This document shows, piece after piece, positions 48,028-58,100 of a DNA stretch of 64,000 bases. Under the pieces are notes generated by a model. That model saw nothing but the letters and a program-made list of their open reading frames with translations. It made no database searches and had not been told where the DNA came from. Made by a program: the position numbers and the translations under genes. How positions within the stretch are numbered: the stretch's first letter is position 1; every line of letters begins with the position of its first letter. Source of the stretch: Sediminibacterium sp. C3 (lineage in GTDB: Bacteria; Bacteroidota; Bacteroidia; Chitinophagales; Chitinophagaceae); contig NZ_KI669560.1 of the NCBI RefSeq assembly GCF_000508085.1, positions 2,421,815 through 2,485,814 of the forward strand. Direction: 5' to 3'.

Positions 48028-48978
48028 ATGTCAGTTTTAATATTTATCGATCAAACAGAAGGTCATGTAAAAAAATCTTCATTGGAAGCCATCACTTACG
48101 GGGCTGACCTTGCCAAACAAATGGGCACTACAGCAGAAGGCGTTGTGCTGGGTACCGTTACCGAAGATTTATCAGCATTGGGTAAATACGGAGTAACCAA
48201 AATTCATCAGGTGGCCAATGATACCCTGAATCACCTGGATGCTCAATTGTATGCCAGTGTAATCAGTGAAGCTGCTACTGCAAGTGGTGCCAATGTGATT
48301 GTATTTTCACACAACCAGACTGGTAAAGCAGTTGCTGCCCGTGTAGCTGCAAAACTAAAAGCAGGATTGGTTGCAGGTGCCTGTGCACTTCCGGATACCA
48401 GCAATGGTTTTGTAGTTAAGAAAACTGTTTTCTCCGGTAAGGCTTTTGCCAATATCAGTATACAGTCTACGCTGAAGGTCATTTCATTGAATCCTAATTC
48501 CTATAAAACCGTTGCCACTGAAGGAACGGCTGCTGTTGCTGCTTTTGCTGCAACCGTAGGTCAGCCTCGCGTTAAAGTAACTACTGTAAATAAAATAACA
48601 GGTGAAGTACCTTTAACAGAAGCAGATATTGTGGTAAGTGGTGGTCGTGGTTTAAAAGGACCAGAAAACTGGGGCATTTTGTTAGACCTTGCCAAAGAAC
48701 TGGGTGCAGCAACTGCCTGTAGCCGTCCTGTAGGAGATGCGCATTGGAGACCTCACCATGAACACGTTGGACAAACCGGTGTTCAGGTTGCTCCTAACCT
48801 ATACATTGCTATTGGTATTTCCGGTGCTATTCAGCACCTGGCAGGAGTAAACCGCTCCAAGGTTATTGTAGTAATTAATAAAGATCCTGAAGCACCATTC
48901 TTTAAAGCAGCAGACTACGGTATTGTAGGAGATGCTTTTGAAGTGGTACCTCAGTTAACCGCTGCAATTAAAAATTAA
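48028..48978 (+). CDS. etfA: Electron transfer flavoprotein, alpha subunit
   Basis: This 316-residue partner of EtfB binds the FAD. The FAD domain is visible in VVSGGRGLKGPENW, CSRPVGDAHWRPH, VGQTGVQVAPNLYIAIGISGA and VVINKDPEAPFFKAADYGIVGD. I start at the ATG at 48028 (MSVLIFIDQ); an upstream TTG adds three residues without support. A hairpin with a T-run follows 7 bp after the stop. Confidence 0.95.
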   Translation: MSVLIFIDQTEGHVKKSSLEAITYGADLAKQMGTTAEGVVLGTVTEDLSALGKYGVTKIHQVANDTLNHLDAQLYASVISEAATASGANVIVFSHNQTGKAVAARVAAKLKAGLVAGACALPDTSNGFVVKKTVFSGKAFANISIQSTLKVISLNPNSYKTVATEGTAAVAAFAATVGQPRVKVTTVNKITGEVPLTEADIVVSGGRGLKGPENWGILLDLAKELGAATACSRPVGDAHWRPHHEHVGQTGVQVAPNLYIAIGISGAIQHLAGVNRSKVIVVINKDPEAPFFKAADYGIVGDAFEVVPQLTAAIKN

Positions 48979-48985
48979 AAGCAGG

Positions 48986-49009
48986 CGCATAATTCAATGG
49001 GCGTTTTTT
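48986..49009 (+). terminator. Terminator of etfBA
   Basis: The stem cgcat/atgggcg has a 2-nt bulge and the loop aattca. It is followed by a run of six T, directly after the etfA stop and before the convergent cupin gene. The stem is short but the T-run supports an intrinsic terminator. Confidence 0.5.
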
Positions 49010-49019
49010 ACAAAAGCGT

Positions 49020-49364
49020 CTACCCCAACTGAATCCCACCTTTTTCTCGATAGTCTTCACGCATAGGCGTGAAGACATCGAGTATAAAACAATCTGTTAT
49101 TGCTCTTCCACTGTGTAAGGCATTGGAGGGGATCACAAAAACCTGACCAGGGCTTAGCTCATACGGTACATCTTCAACAGTCAGTTCAAATTTTCCTTCC
49201 AGTATATAAGACACCTGTTCCTGCGGATGCGAATGTTTCGGCAAAACCGCTCCTGCTTTGGCTTTCACATGAGAGTAAGTGGCTTCTGCTGTATGGATAA
49301 ACTGTGCATCGTAACCTTCTATTAAATTACAGGAAGGAATATCATGAATATTATATAAAGGCAT
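49020..49364 (-). CDS. Small cupin-domain protein
   Basis: This 114-residue single-domain cupin has the two conserved motifs: KHSHPQEQVSYILEGKFEL with its metal-binding His/Glu set, and LSPGQVFVIPSNALHSGRA. It would bind a metal in a beta-barrel. Cupins of this size can be isomerases, dioxygenases or sugar-binding proteins, so the role is unknown. It stands alone between the convergent etfBA operon and the divergent DUF3817 gene. Confidence 0.82.
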   Translation of the reverse strand: MPLYNIHDIPSCNLIEGYDAQFIHTAEATYSHVKAKAGAVLPKHSHPQEQVSYILEGKFELTVEDVPYELSPGQVFVIPSNALHSGRAITDCFILDVFTPMREDYREKGGIQLG

Positions 49365-49416
49365 ATCTGGTATTTAGCTTCGTAATATGCATAAAAATTT
49401 GGGTAAATTTGCCGCC

Positions 49417-49720
49417 ATGCAAAAAACAATAAAGCAAAACCATCCACTTTTCAGTGCAGTGGGTTATGCAGAAGGAATTTCATTACTGGTTTTATTGGCG
49501 ATTGCCATGCCGCTAAAATACCTGGCAGGTTATCCGCTTGCCGTAATATACGGGTTGGGCACACGGTCTTCTATTTGTAATGTATCTGGCTTTGGCCTTA
49601 TGGGTGAAAGAGCAGTCCAATTGGCCATTCCGCTACCTGATCTACGTATTTCTGGCCGCATTCTTCCCTTTTGGAACTTTCTATTTTGATAAATGGCTGA
49701 AGAAACAGCAGCGGGCATAA
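49417..49720 (+). pseudogene. DUF3817 membrane protein, frameshifted
   Basis: The N-terminal half (MQKTIKQNHPLFSAVGYAEG, MPLKYLAGYPLAV) is typical of DUF3817. After AV the family sequence resumes in the next frame from about 49547 as YTGWAHGLLFVMYLALALWV, then NWPFRYLIYVFLAAFFPFG, to a stop at 49718-49720. Two missing bases in an expected AAA codon near 49546, or one extra base, explain the break. The intact product would be about 100 residues with three membrane segments. A TAnnTTTG box ends 5 bp before the ATG. Confidence 0.75.
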
Positions 49721-49755
49721 ATCATTCACTTTTTTAAGTTAATTTAGCAACCACT

Positions 49756-50349
49756 ATGAAGAAGATTGAACTGGAAATTGTTGCGCTTTCACATAGCATT
49801 ACACAGACCCATTCTTATGCGGTTGTGCTGGGAGAAGTAAACGGACTTCGCCGTTTACCGATTGTAATTGGTGGTTTTGAAGCACAGGCCATTGCGGTGG
49901 CTTTGGAAAATATGCACCCCAGCAGACCCCTCACCCACGACCTGATGAAGAACTTCATGAATGCCTTTGGGGTAGAATTGCAGGAGATTATCATCAACGA
50001 TTTACAGGAAGGAATTTTCTATTCAAAACTGGTATGCTATACCGATAACGATACCGTTGAAATTGATAGCAGAACCAGTGATGCTCTGGCTCTAGCAGTA
50101 CGTTTTGGATGTCCTATATTTACCTACGATACTATTCTGGAATCTGCAGGCATTGCCCTGGAAGAAGGCGGAACACCCAAACCAAAAATGGAAGCAGTGG
50201 GCATGGAAGAACCTGCCGGCAGCAGTGATCGTTCCGATTTAAGTTCCCTGAACATTGAAGAGCTCAATCATTTGCTGAATGAAGTATTGGAGCAGGAAGA
50301 TTATATCAGAGCCATTGCCATTCGTGATGAATTGAAAAAAAGAAAATAG
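49756..50349 (+). CDS. Bifunctional nuclease (DUF151) protein with UvrB/UvrC motif
   Basis: This 197-residue protein has an N-terminal BFN/DUF151 domain (VVLGEVNGLRRLPIVIGGFEAQAIA, SRPLTHDLMKNF, IDSRTSDALALAVRF) and a C-terminal UvrB/UvrC-like helical hairpin (LNHLLNEVLEQEDYIRAIAI). Proteins of this domain have been described as nucleases acting on DNA and RNA. The UVR tail suggests docking to repair proteins or to Clp-type partners. It is 18 bp upstream of ispE on the same strand. Confidence 0.9.
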   Translation: MKKIELEIVALSHSITQTHSYAVVLGEVNGLRRLPIVIGGFEAQAIAVALENMHPSRPLTHDLMKNFMNAFGVELQEIIINDLQEGIFYSKLVCYTDNDTVEIDSRTSDALALAVRFGCPIFTYDTILESAGIALEEGGTPKPKMEAVGMEEPAGSSDRSDLSSLNIEELNHLLNEVLEQEDYIRAIAIRDELKKRK

Positions 50350-50367
50350 TGCTTTGCACTAAACCTT

Positions 50368-51177
50368 ATGGTTGTTTTTCCCAATTGTAAAATAAATCTT
50401 GGATTACATATCACGGGTAAAAGACCGGATGGCTTTCATTCATTGGAAACTGTTTTTTATCCGGTTGCCCTGACGGATATGCTTGAAATGATTACAGCTG
50501 ATGCTGTTTCCTTTCAATCTACAGGACTCCACATTCCCGGCGCTACAGACAACAATCTTTGTTTGAAAGCCTACCATATTTTAAAAAATGACTTTCCAGA
50601 TCTGCCACCTGTGCAAATGCATTTGCACAAAATCATTCCCATGGGCGCTGGTCTGGGTGGAGGAAGTGCTGATGGCGCATTTGCTTTGCAATTAATCAAT
50701 AACAAATACAAACTCGGACTTAGTACTGAGCAACTTATTGCCTACGCCGCAAAACTGGGCAGTGACTGTCCTTTTTTTATTCTCAATCAAGCCTGTTATG
50801 CAACAGGAAGAGGGGAAATTTTACAGCCTGTCTCTCTCGATTTATCCGGCTGGTATTTTGTGCTGGTAAATCCGAGCATTCACGTGAATACGAAATGGGC
50901 ATTTGAACAAATTACGCCTGGCCCTTCCGGGAAAGATCTGTTGGCGATTATTCAGTCTCCTGTTGATGAATGGAAAGATTCATTGAGCAATGATTTTGAA
51001 GCGCCCATCGCTAAAGCATACCCTGCCATTCAGGAAATCAAAGATCAGCTGTATGCATTAGGCGCAAGCTATGCAGCTATGAGCGGAAGCGGATCCACTC
51101 TTTTTGGTCTGTTCAACCATAAACCAGCCTCTTCTGTAAAAGCGCATTTCAAAGGAAGCGTTTACATAGCATCTTAA
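50368..51177 (+). CDS. ispE: 4-diphosphocytidyl-2-C-methyl-D-erythritol kinase
   Basis: This 269-residue GHMP kinase phosphorylates CDP-methylerythritol in the MEP route to isoprenoids. The motifs are NCKINLGLHITGKRPDGFH at the start, the ATP loop PMGAGLGGGSADGAFAL near 95 and the C-terminal GASYAAMSGSGSTLFGLF. The length is normal. A 143-bp AT-rich gap without a gene separates it from gltB. Confidence 0.95.
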   Translation: MVVFPNCKINLGLHITGKRPDGFHSLETVFYPVALTDMLEMITADAVSFQSTGLHIPGATDNNLCLKAYHILKNDFPDLPPVQMHLHKIIPMGAGLGGGSADGAFALQLINNKYKLGLSTEQLIAYAAKLGSDCPFFILNQACYATGRGEILQPVSLDLSGWYFVLVNPSIHVNTKWAFEQITPGPSGKDLLAIIQSPVDEWKDSLSNDFEAPIAKAYPAIQEIKDQLYALGASYAAMSGSGSTLFGLFNHKPASSVKAHFKGSVYIAS

Positions 51178-51320
51178 ATAATTTCTAATATAATATTGTT
51201 TTTATTAGATTTTATTCACACTAACAGCCATTAGTTTAAATATTATTTTTTATTTCTGTCATTTTTCTTTAATTTAGTTCAGATTGCCGCCATTATTAAC
51301 CCACGTTTAAACTGGACTAA

Positions 51321-54300
51321 ATGTTTAGTAACCAAAACAATGGAGGCCTCTACAATCCCGCATTTGAACACGATGCCTGCGGCATAGGATTCGTAGCCAA
51401 TATCAATGGACACAAAAGTCACCAGCACATTTCAGACGCTTTAACGGTTTTAGAAAACATGGAACATCGTGGTGCCTGTGGTTGCGAAAACAATACAGGG
51501 GATGGAGCAGGTATTCTGATTCAGATTCCGCATGAATTCTTTTTCGACGAATGCATTCAGTTGGGCAAACATTTACCGGATGCCGGAAAGTACGGAGTCG
51601 GCATGATTTTCTTTCCTAAATCTGTCGGCCTTCGTGAAGAATGCAGAGACATATTCAATCGCGCAGCAGAAAAACTGGGTCTGGAAATCATAGCTTATCG
51701 CAAAGTACCTGTTAACAAAGAAAATATTGGCCCTACTGCCCTATCGGTTGAACCTTGTATGGAACAGGTTTTCATTGCCTGCCCCGATTATATTCAGGAC
51801 AACGAGGCATTTGAAAGAAAACTATTTATTCTTCGCAACTATGCTTCACATACCATCAACAACACGATAAAAAAAGATGAGATTGGATTTTACATTGTCT
51901 CACTTTCTTCCAGAACCATTATATACAAAGGACAGTTAACCAGCCATCAGGTTCGACATTATTTTACCGACCTGAACAACAAACGAATGGTATCGGCATT
52001 CGGATTGGTTCACTCCCGTTTTGCCACCAACACTTTTCCTTCCTGGAAACTGGCGCAGCCTTTTCGCTACATTGCACACAATGGTGAAATCAATACGCTT
52101 CAGGGAAACCTGAACTGGCTTCGTTCCAGCGAAAAAGGATTTACTACGCCAGCATTTACCAAAGAAGAACTGGACATGATTCTTCCGATTGTTACCAGCG
52201 GGCAATCCGACTCTGCCTGTTTGGACAATATGATTGAACTGCTCACTTTAACAGGTCGTTCCTTACCACATGTAATGATGATGCTGATTCCGGAAGCATG
52301 GGACGGCAATGACAGCATGGATCCTGTTAAGAAAGCCTTTTATGAATACCATGCCTGTTTAATGGAGCCCTGGGATGGACCTGCTTCTATTTCTTTTACC
52401 AACGGACAAATGATTGGTGCCACATTAGACAGAAACGGACTAAGGCCTTCCCGTTACACCATCACACAAGACAACAGAGTCATCATGGCATCTGAAACAG
52501 GCGTGTTACCTATTGACCCTGCCAATGTAAAAGAGAAAGGAAGACTACAACCGGGTAAAATGTTTGTGGTAGACATGAACGAGGGAAGAATCATTTCTGA
52601 CGAAGAACTCAAACAAAAAATCTGTTCGCAGAAACCCTATGCCGAGTGGCTGAATAAATACAAAATCCGATTAGAAGAACTACCCGAACCGCGTGTAATG
52701 TTCACGCATCTGGAACACGATCAGGTATTCAAATACCAGAAAGCTTTTGGCTATACAACCGAAGACCTTGATACTATTATTGCTCCCATGGCCATTGATG
52801 GAAAAGAACCCATTGGTTCCATGGGCAACGATGCACCGCTGGCAGTGCTTAGCAATAAGCCACAACACCTGAGCTCTTATTTCAAACAATTGTTTGCACA
52901 GGTAACCAATCCCCCGATTGATCCTATTCGCGAAAAAATGGTGATGTCTCTGGCCACTTTTGCAGGAAGCAACGGAAACCTCCTGGTGGAAGAAGCAACG
53001 GCCTGTCACAGTGTGGCTTTGCAGCATCCCATTCTGAATAACCATGAACTGGAAAAAATCAGAAGCATCGATACGGGAGTATTTCAGGCCAAAACCCTGC
53101 AAATGTATTTCAGGGCCGATGGAAAGCCAGGCTCTTTAAAAGCGGGGATTGATCGTCTTTGCCGTTATGCAGTAGATGCAGTTCAGGATGGATTTGAAGT
53201 GATTATTTTAACCGACCGCGCCATTGATTCTGAACACGCTCCTATTCCTTCTTTACTCGCCACAGCAGCCGTGCATCATCACTTAATTAAAAAAGGATAC
53301 AGAGGTCAGGTGGGCATTATTGTAGAAGCAGGAGATGTATGGGAAACACATCATTTTGCCTGTTTAATTGGATTTGGCGCTACTGCCATCAACCCTTACC
53401 TGGCATTGTCTTCTATCAGAGACATGAAAATGTCGCAGAAACTCATTACGGATCTGGACGTTGAAAAACTAAAGAAAAACTATATCAAAGCTGTTAATGA
53501 AGGACTATTGAAAGTGTTTTCCAAAATGGGAATTTCTACTTTACAGAGTTATCAGGGCGCACAGATTTTTGAAATCATTGGCATCAACAGTTCAGTAGTT
53601 GACCAGTATTTCACAGGCGCTACTTCCCGCATTGAAGGAATGGGGCTGGATGAGATTGCAAGAGAAACTTTAGCAAAACACTTCTTTGCTTTCAGCAAGA
53701 AAAATAAAGTAATCGACAGGCTTCCGGTGGGTGGCGTATATCAATGGAAAAGAGAAGGTGAATTCCATTTGTTCAATCCACAAACCATTCACTTATTACA
53801 GGATTCAACAAGGAAAAACGATTATAGCATTTTCAAAAAATATTCCGCGCTCATCAATAACCAGAGTGAACATGCCTGCACCTTACGAAGCCAGTTTGAA
53901 TTTGTAAGCCATCGCCCTTCCATTTCTATTGATGAAGTTGAACCCGCAGAAAATATTTATAAGCGTTTTGCAACCGGTGCCATGTCTTTCGGTTCTGTTT
54001 CCTGGGAAGCACATACCACTTTGGCGATTGCCATGAACAGACTGGGAGGAAAAAGCAATACAGGAGAAGGTGGTGAAGATGAAATCCGATATACTCCATT
54101 ACCCAACGGAGACTCCATGCGATCATCTATTAAACAGGTAGCTTCTGCACGCTTTGGCGTTACTTCTCTGTATTTAACTGAAGCTGATGAAATTCAGATT
54201 AAAATGGCACAGGGTGCCAAGCCAGGAGAAGGCGGACAATTACCCGGTCACAAAGTTGATGAATGGATTGGTAAAACCAGACACGCCACACCTGGCGTTG

Positions 54301-55847
54301 GTTTAATTTCTCCTCCACCCCATCACGATATTTATTCCATTGAAGACCTGGCACAGTTGATTTTTGATTTAAAAAATGCCAACCGCGCTGCACGCATCAA
54401 TGTGAAGCTGGTATCAAAAGCCGGAGTGGGCACTATTGCAGCAGGTGTGGTTAAAGCCAAGGCAGATGTGGTATTGATTGCAGGACACGACGGAGGAACC
54501 GGTGCATCTCCGGTAAGCTCCGTAAAACATGCAGGATTACCCTGGGAATTAGGACTGGCTGAAACACACCAGACCCTGGTAAAAAACAAATTGCGTACAA
54601 GGGTTGTGGTGCAGGCAGACGGACAAATGAAAACAGGTCGAGACATTGCCATTGCAGCTTTATTGGGCGCTGAAGAATGGGGTGTTGCCACTGCAGCACT
54701 CATTGTGGAAGGTTGTATCATGATGCGAAAATGCCATCTCAATACCTGTCCGGTGGGTGTAGCTACGCAGGATGAAACCTTACGCAAACGTTTTACCGGT
54801 AATCCGGATCATGTGGTTAACTTCTTCCGTTTCATTACAGAGGAATTGCGTGAAATCATGGCAGAACTCGGCTTCAGAACCGTGAATGAAATGATTGGTC
54901 AATCCTCCTATTTACAACAAAGAACAGATATTGAACATTGGAAATACACCCAATTGGATTTGTCTAAAATTTTATTTCAGGAACCCGCTCAGGATGGAAC
55001 AGGTTTATTTGCATCAGAATTACAGGACCATGGTTTGAGTGAAGTACTGGACTGGAAATTACTGGCAGCAGCCAAACCTGCTATTGAGAAGGGAGAAAGA
55101 GTACAAGCATCTTTTTCCATTATCAATACAGACAGAACGGTAGGCACTATTGTTTCCAATGAAATCACCAAAGTATACAAGAGCAAAGGATTACCCGAAG
55201 ACACCCTGCACTTTACCTTCAAAGGCACAGCTGGTCAAAGTTTTGGCGCATTCAACACCAATGGTATTACCCTGGAATTGGAAGGAGATGCCAACGATTA
55301 TTTCGGTAAAGGATTGAGTGGAGCTAAGCTGATTGTGTACCCGGATGCCAAAGCAGGATTTGTTGCAGAACAAAACAGTATTATCGGGAATGTGGCTTTA
55401 TATGGTGCTACTTCAGGAGAAGCCTTTATCAGAGGAAAAGCAGGAGAAAGATTTGCTGTAAGAAATTCCGGGGCCAAAGTTGTAGTAGAAGGAATTGGGG
55501 ATCACGGTTGCGAGTACATGACCGGCGGTGTTGCTGTCATACTGGGTTCTGTCGGAAGAAATTTCGGGGCCGGCATGAGTGGAGGTATTGCTTACGCTTA
55601 TGATCCTGCTAAAACCTTTGCCTCTAATTGCAATATGGAAATGATTGAGTTGGATCCGTTGGATGAAGGGGATGCTGCTGTATTGAAAGTAATGATTGAA
55701 AAACATTACAGGTATACAAAAAGCAGTGTCGCTGCATTTATCCTTAAAGATTTTGATAACCAGTTATCACAATTTCTTAAAGTATTTCCAACCGATTACA
55801 AGAAAGTATTGGCAGAGAAAAAACAAAACAGCACTGTATTAAAATAA
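51321..55847 (+). CDS. gltB: Glutamate synthase, large subunit
   Basis: This 1508-residue enzyme makes glutamate from glutamine and 2-oxoglutarate. The glutaminase nucleophile is Cys20 after a short propeptide (EHDACGIGFVA). The FMN synthase domain shows KPGEGGQLPGHKV and IAGHDGGTGASPVSS. The 3Fe-4S cluster is bound by C-x5-C-x4-C (CIMMRKCHLNTC), and the C-terminal GXGXG-type beta-helix follows. The small subunit gene starts 5 bp downstream. The AT-rich leader contains near-consensus promoter boxes but none I would call with confidence. Confidence 0.97.
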   Translation: MFSNQNNGGLYNPAFEHDACGIGFVANINGHKSHQHISDALTVLENMEHRGACGCENNTGDGAGILIQIPHEFFFDECIQLGKHLPDAGKYGVGMIFFPKSVGLREECRDIFNRAAEKLGLEIIAYRKVPVNKENIGPTALSVEPCMEQVFIACPDYIQDNEAFERKLFILRNYASHTINNTIKKDEIGFYIVSLSSRTIIYKGQLTSHQVRHYFTDLNNKRMVSAFGLVHSRFATNTFPSWKLAQPFRYIAHNGEINTLQGNLNWLRSSEKGFTTPAFTKEELDMILPIVTSGQSDSACLDNMIELLTLTGRSLPHVMMMLIPEAWDGNDSMDPVKKAFYEYHACLMEPWDGPASISFTNGQMIGATLDRNGLRPSRYTITQDNRVIMASETGVLPIDPANVKEKGRLQPGKMFVVDMNEGRIISDEELKQKICSQKPYAEWLNKYKIRLEELPEPRVMFTHLEHDQVFKYQKAFGYTTEDLDTIIAPMAIDGKEPIGSMGNDAPLAVLSNKPQHLSSYFKQLFAQVTNPPIDPIREKMVMSLATFAGSNGNLLVEEATACHSVALQHPILNNHELEKIRSIDTGVFQAKTLQMYFRADGKPGSLKAGIDRLCRYAVDAVQDGFEVIILTDRAIDSEHAPIPSLLATAAVHHHLIKKGYRGQVGIIVEAGDVWETHHFACLIGFGATAINPYLALSSIRDMKMSQKLITDLDVEKLKKNYIKAVNEGLLKVFSKMGISTLQSYQGAQIFEIIGINSSVVDQYFTGATSRIEGMGLDEIARETLAKHFFAFSKKNKVIDRLPVGGVYQWKREGEFHLFNPQTIHLLQDSTRKNDYSIFKKYSALINNQSEHACTLRSQFEFVSHRPSISIDEVEPAENIYKRFATGAMSFGSVSWEAHTTLAIAMNRLGGKSNTGEGGEDEIRYTPLPNGDSMRSSIKQVASARFGVTSLYLTEADEIQIKMAQGAKPGEGGQLPGHKVDEWIGKTRHATPGVGLISPPPHHDIYSIEDLAQLIFDLKNANRAARINVKLVSKAGVGTIAAGVVKAKADVVLIAGHDGGTGASPVSSVKHAGLPWELGLAETHQTLVKNKLRTRVVVQADGQMKTGRDIAIAALLGAEEWGVATAALIVEGCIMMRKCHLNTCPVGVATQDETLRKRFTGNPDHVVNFFRFITEELREIMAELGFRTVNEMIGQSSYLQQRTDIEHWKYTQLDLSKILFQEPAQDGTGLFASELQDHGLSEVLDWKLLAAAKPAIEKGERVQASFSIINTDRTVGTIVSNEITKVYKSKGLPEDTLHFTFKGTAGQSFGAFNTNGITLELEGDANDYFGKGLSGAKLIVYPDAKAGFVAEQNSIIGNVALYGATSGEAFIRGKAGERFAVRNSGAKVVVEGIGDHGCEYMTGGVAVILGSVGRNFGAGMSGGIAYAYDPAKTFASNCNMEMIELDPLDEGDAAVLKVMIEKHYRYTKSSVAAFILKDFDNQLSQFLKVFPTDYKKVLAEKKQNSTVLK

Positions 55848-55852
55848 TAGTT

Positions 55853-57295
55853 ATGGGCAAACCCACCGGATTTTTAGAATTTGAGAGAGCAGCTCCTGCA
55901 AAAGAGTCTGCATTAAGCAGAGTAAAACATTATAAGGAATTTGTTGCTGCCATGCCGGAAGAAACTTTGAATCAGCAAAGTGCCCGTTGCATGAATTGTG
56001 GTGTTCCTTTTTGCCACAATGGTTGTCCGTTGGGCAATGTGATTCCGGAGTTCAACGATGCCGTATACCGGAAGAATTATGCAGAAGCCTATGAGATCCT
56101 TTCTTCTACGAATAACTTCCCAGAATTTACCGGACGCATCTGCCCTGCGCCCTGTGAATCAGCCTGTGTACTGGGAATCAATCAACCTCCGGTTGCCATA
56201 GAAGAAATAGAAAAACATATTATTGAAATTGCATTTGAAAAAGGTTTTGTACAACCTTATAAACCGGTGTATCGATCCGGCAAAACAGTGGCTGTAATCG
56301 GATCAGGACCCGCAGGGCTGGCAGCAGCCGCACAACTGAATTATGCAGGTCATCAGGTTACTGTTTTTGAAAGAGACGATAAACCCGGTGGTCTTTTGCG
56401 ATACGGCATTCCCGATTTCAAACTGGAAAAATGGGTGGTAGAAAGAAGAATCGCCTTATTGGAAGAGGAAGGCATTCAGTTTAAATGCAATGCCAATGTG
56501 GGTGTTAAAATCAGTATTAATGACCTCTTAAGAGAATACAATGCCATAGTACTTGCGGGTGGTGCTACTATTCCCAGAGACTTGCCAATTGAAGGCAGAG
56601 AACTCAATGGCGTACATTTTGCCATGGACTTTTTAAAACAACAGAACAAGAGAGTGGCTGAGATTGCTTTTGATGCTGCGCCCATTGTTGCCACAGGCAA
56701 ACATGTAGTGGTGATTGGTGGCGGAGACACAGGAAGTGATTGTATTGGAACCTCCAATCGTCAGCAAGCAGCCAGCGTAACGCAGTTTGAATTGATGCCG
56801 AAACCACCTGAAAGCAGAACCCCATACATGCCCTGGCCGCAATATCCCTTTATTTTAAAAACCACTACTTCCCACGAAGAAGGTGCCAACAGAGAATGGG
56901 CCATTGCTACCAAAAAATTCATCGGTGACGAAAAAGGCAATTTAAAAGCTCTGGTTACCGTGAACCTCGAGTGGAAGATTAATGAAGAAGGAAAAGCGGC
57001 AGGCTTTGTGGAAATACCCGGAACAGAAAAAGAAATCCCCTGTGAACTGGCATTACTGGCCATGGGATTTGTGAGCCCCCAAAAAGAAGGCTTACTGGAC
57101 AAACTTGAAATTGAACTGGATGCAAGGGGCAATGTAAAAGCAACTGAAAAAACCTACCAGACCAATATCCAAAAGGTATTTACTGCAGGAGATATGCGAA
57201 GAGGGCAAAGTTTAGTAGTCTGGGCAATTAGTGAAGGAAGGGAATGTGCCAAAAAAGTGGATTCCTTTTTAACAGGGACAGCGAATATTTGGTAA
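55853..57295 (+). CDS. gltD: Glutamate synthase, small subunit
   Basis: This 480-residue FAD/Fe-S protein supplies electrons from NAD(P)H to the large subunit. The N-terminal cysteine clusters are CMNCGVPFCHNGCPLGN and CPAPCESACVLG. The FAD motif is VIGSGPAGLAAAAQL and the NAD(P)H motif is VVIGGGDTGSDCIG. The C-terminal FTAGDMRRGQSLVVWAI completes the FAD site. It lies directly after gltB. Confidence 0.97.
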   Translation: MGKPTGFLEFERAAPAKESALSRVKHYKEFVAAMPEETLNQQSARCMNCGVPFCHNGCPLGNVIPEFNDAVYRKNYAEAYEILSSTNNFPEFTGRICPAPCESACVLGINQPPVAIEEIEKHIIEIAFEKGFVQPYKPVYRSGKTVAVIGSGPAGLAAAAQLNYAGHQVTVFERDDKPGGLLRYGIPDFKLEKWVVERRIALLEEEGIQFKCNANVGVKISINDLLREYNAIVLAGGATIPRDLPIEGRELNGVHFAMDFLKQQNKRVAEIAFDAAPIVATGKHVVVIGGGDTGSDCIGTSNRQQAASVTQFELMPKPPESRTPYMPWPQYPFILKTTTSHEEGANREWAIATKKFIGDEKGNLKALVTVNLEWKINEEGKAAGFVEIPGTEKEIPCELALLAMGFVSPQKEGLLDKLEIELDARGNVKATEKTYQTNIQKVFTAGDMRRGQSLVVWAISEGRECAKKVDSFLTGTANIW

Positions 57296-57325
57296 TCCTT
57301 TAAGGGTTTTATATCTTTTGCCCTT

Positions 57326-58084
57326 ATGGGAATGATTAAGAAAGGACTACTGTTTGTATTTTCCATTTACGCACTAATCACATTTATCATCGTAATGCTG
57401 CTGGTATTTCCTTTTGCCATGCTGGCGGCAACAGCAGGTAAAATTAGGGGTGGCAACCTGGTATACCGTTGCTGCCGTGTGTGGGCACAACTATGGTATT
57501 ATACCATTGGAGTAGTGCACGATGAAATATACGAACATCCTCATGATACCAGCAGGCAATATATTTTTGTAGCCAATCATATTTCTTATATGGATATCCC
57601 CCCTATCGTGCTGGCGATTCATCAGCCAATAAGGGCATTGGGCAAATATGAAATGATTAAAGTGCCGGTTTTTGGCTGGATTTATAAAGCAGCGGTAATT
57701 CTGGTAAACAGGCAAAATGCCACCAAAAGAGCACAAAGTGTAAGAGCCTTAAAAGCAGCTATCAAAAACAATATCTCTATTATTATTTTTCCTGAAGGAA
57801 CATTTAATGAAACCCGGCAACCACTGAAGTCCTTCTTTGATGGTGCTTTCAGAATTGCTATTGAAACACAAACCCCAATCAAGCCCTTATTGCTGGTGGA
57901 CACATTGAAAAGGTTGCACTATCGGTCTGTTTTTGAAATGACTCCCGGACAGAACAGGGTGGTTTACCTGGAGGAAGTTCCCGTTAAAGGACTAACTATG
58001 GCAGACCTACCGGCTTTGAAAGACCGTGTGTATAAAATCATGGAAGCAGGATTAAAACGATATAATAGTTATCCAACGCCATAG
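57326..58084 (+). CDS. plsC: 1-acyl-sn-glycerol-3-phosphate acyltransferase
   Basis: This 252-residue inner-membrane enzyme adds the second acyl chain to make phosphatidic acid. It has an N-terminal hydrophobic segment (FSIYALITFIIVMLLVFPFAM), the catalytic H-x4-D box in VANHISYMDIPP and the substrate motif IIIFPEGTF. It starts a compact plus-strand run with priA (16 bp) and murB. A near-consensus TAnnTTTG-like box ends 5 bp before its ATG. Confidence 0.93.
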   Translation: MGMIKKGLLFVFSIYALITFIIVMLLVFPFAMLAATAGKIRGGNLVYRCCRVWAQLWYYTIGVVHDEIYEHPHDTSRQYIFVANHISYMDIPPIVLAIHQPIRALGKYEMIKVPVFGWIYKAAVILVNRQNATKRAQSVRALKAAIKNNISIIIFPEGTFNETRQPLKSFFDGAFRIAIETQTPIKPLLLVDTLKRLHYRSVFEMTPGQNRVVYLEEVPVKGLTMADLPALKDRVYKIMEAGLKRYNSYPTP

Positions 58085-58087
58085 CTG

Positions 58088-58095
58088 TATTTTTG
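58088..58095 (+). promoter_or_regulatory. TAnnTTTG box 5 bp before priA
   Basis: The octamer tatttttg matches the Bacteroidota -7 consensus exactly and ends 5 bp before the priA ATG. If it is used, the transcript would start at or very near the start codon. No -33 TTTG is visible at the usual distance. Confidence 0.35.
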
Positions 58096-58100
58096 CTGTA

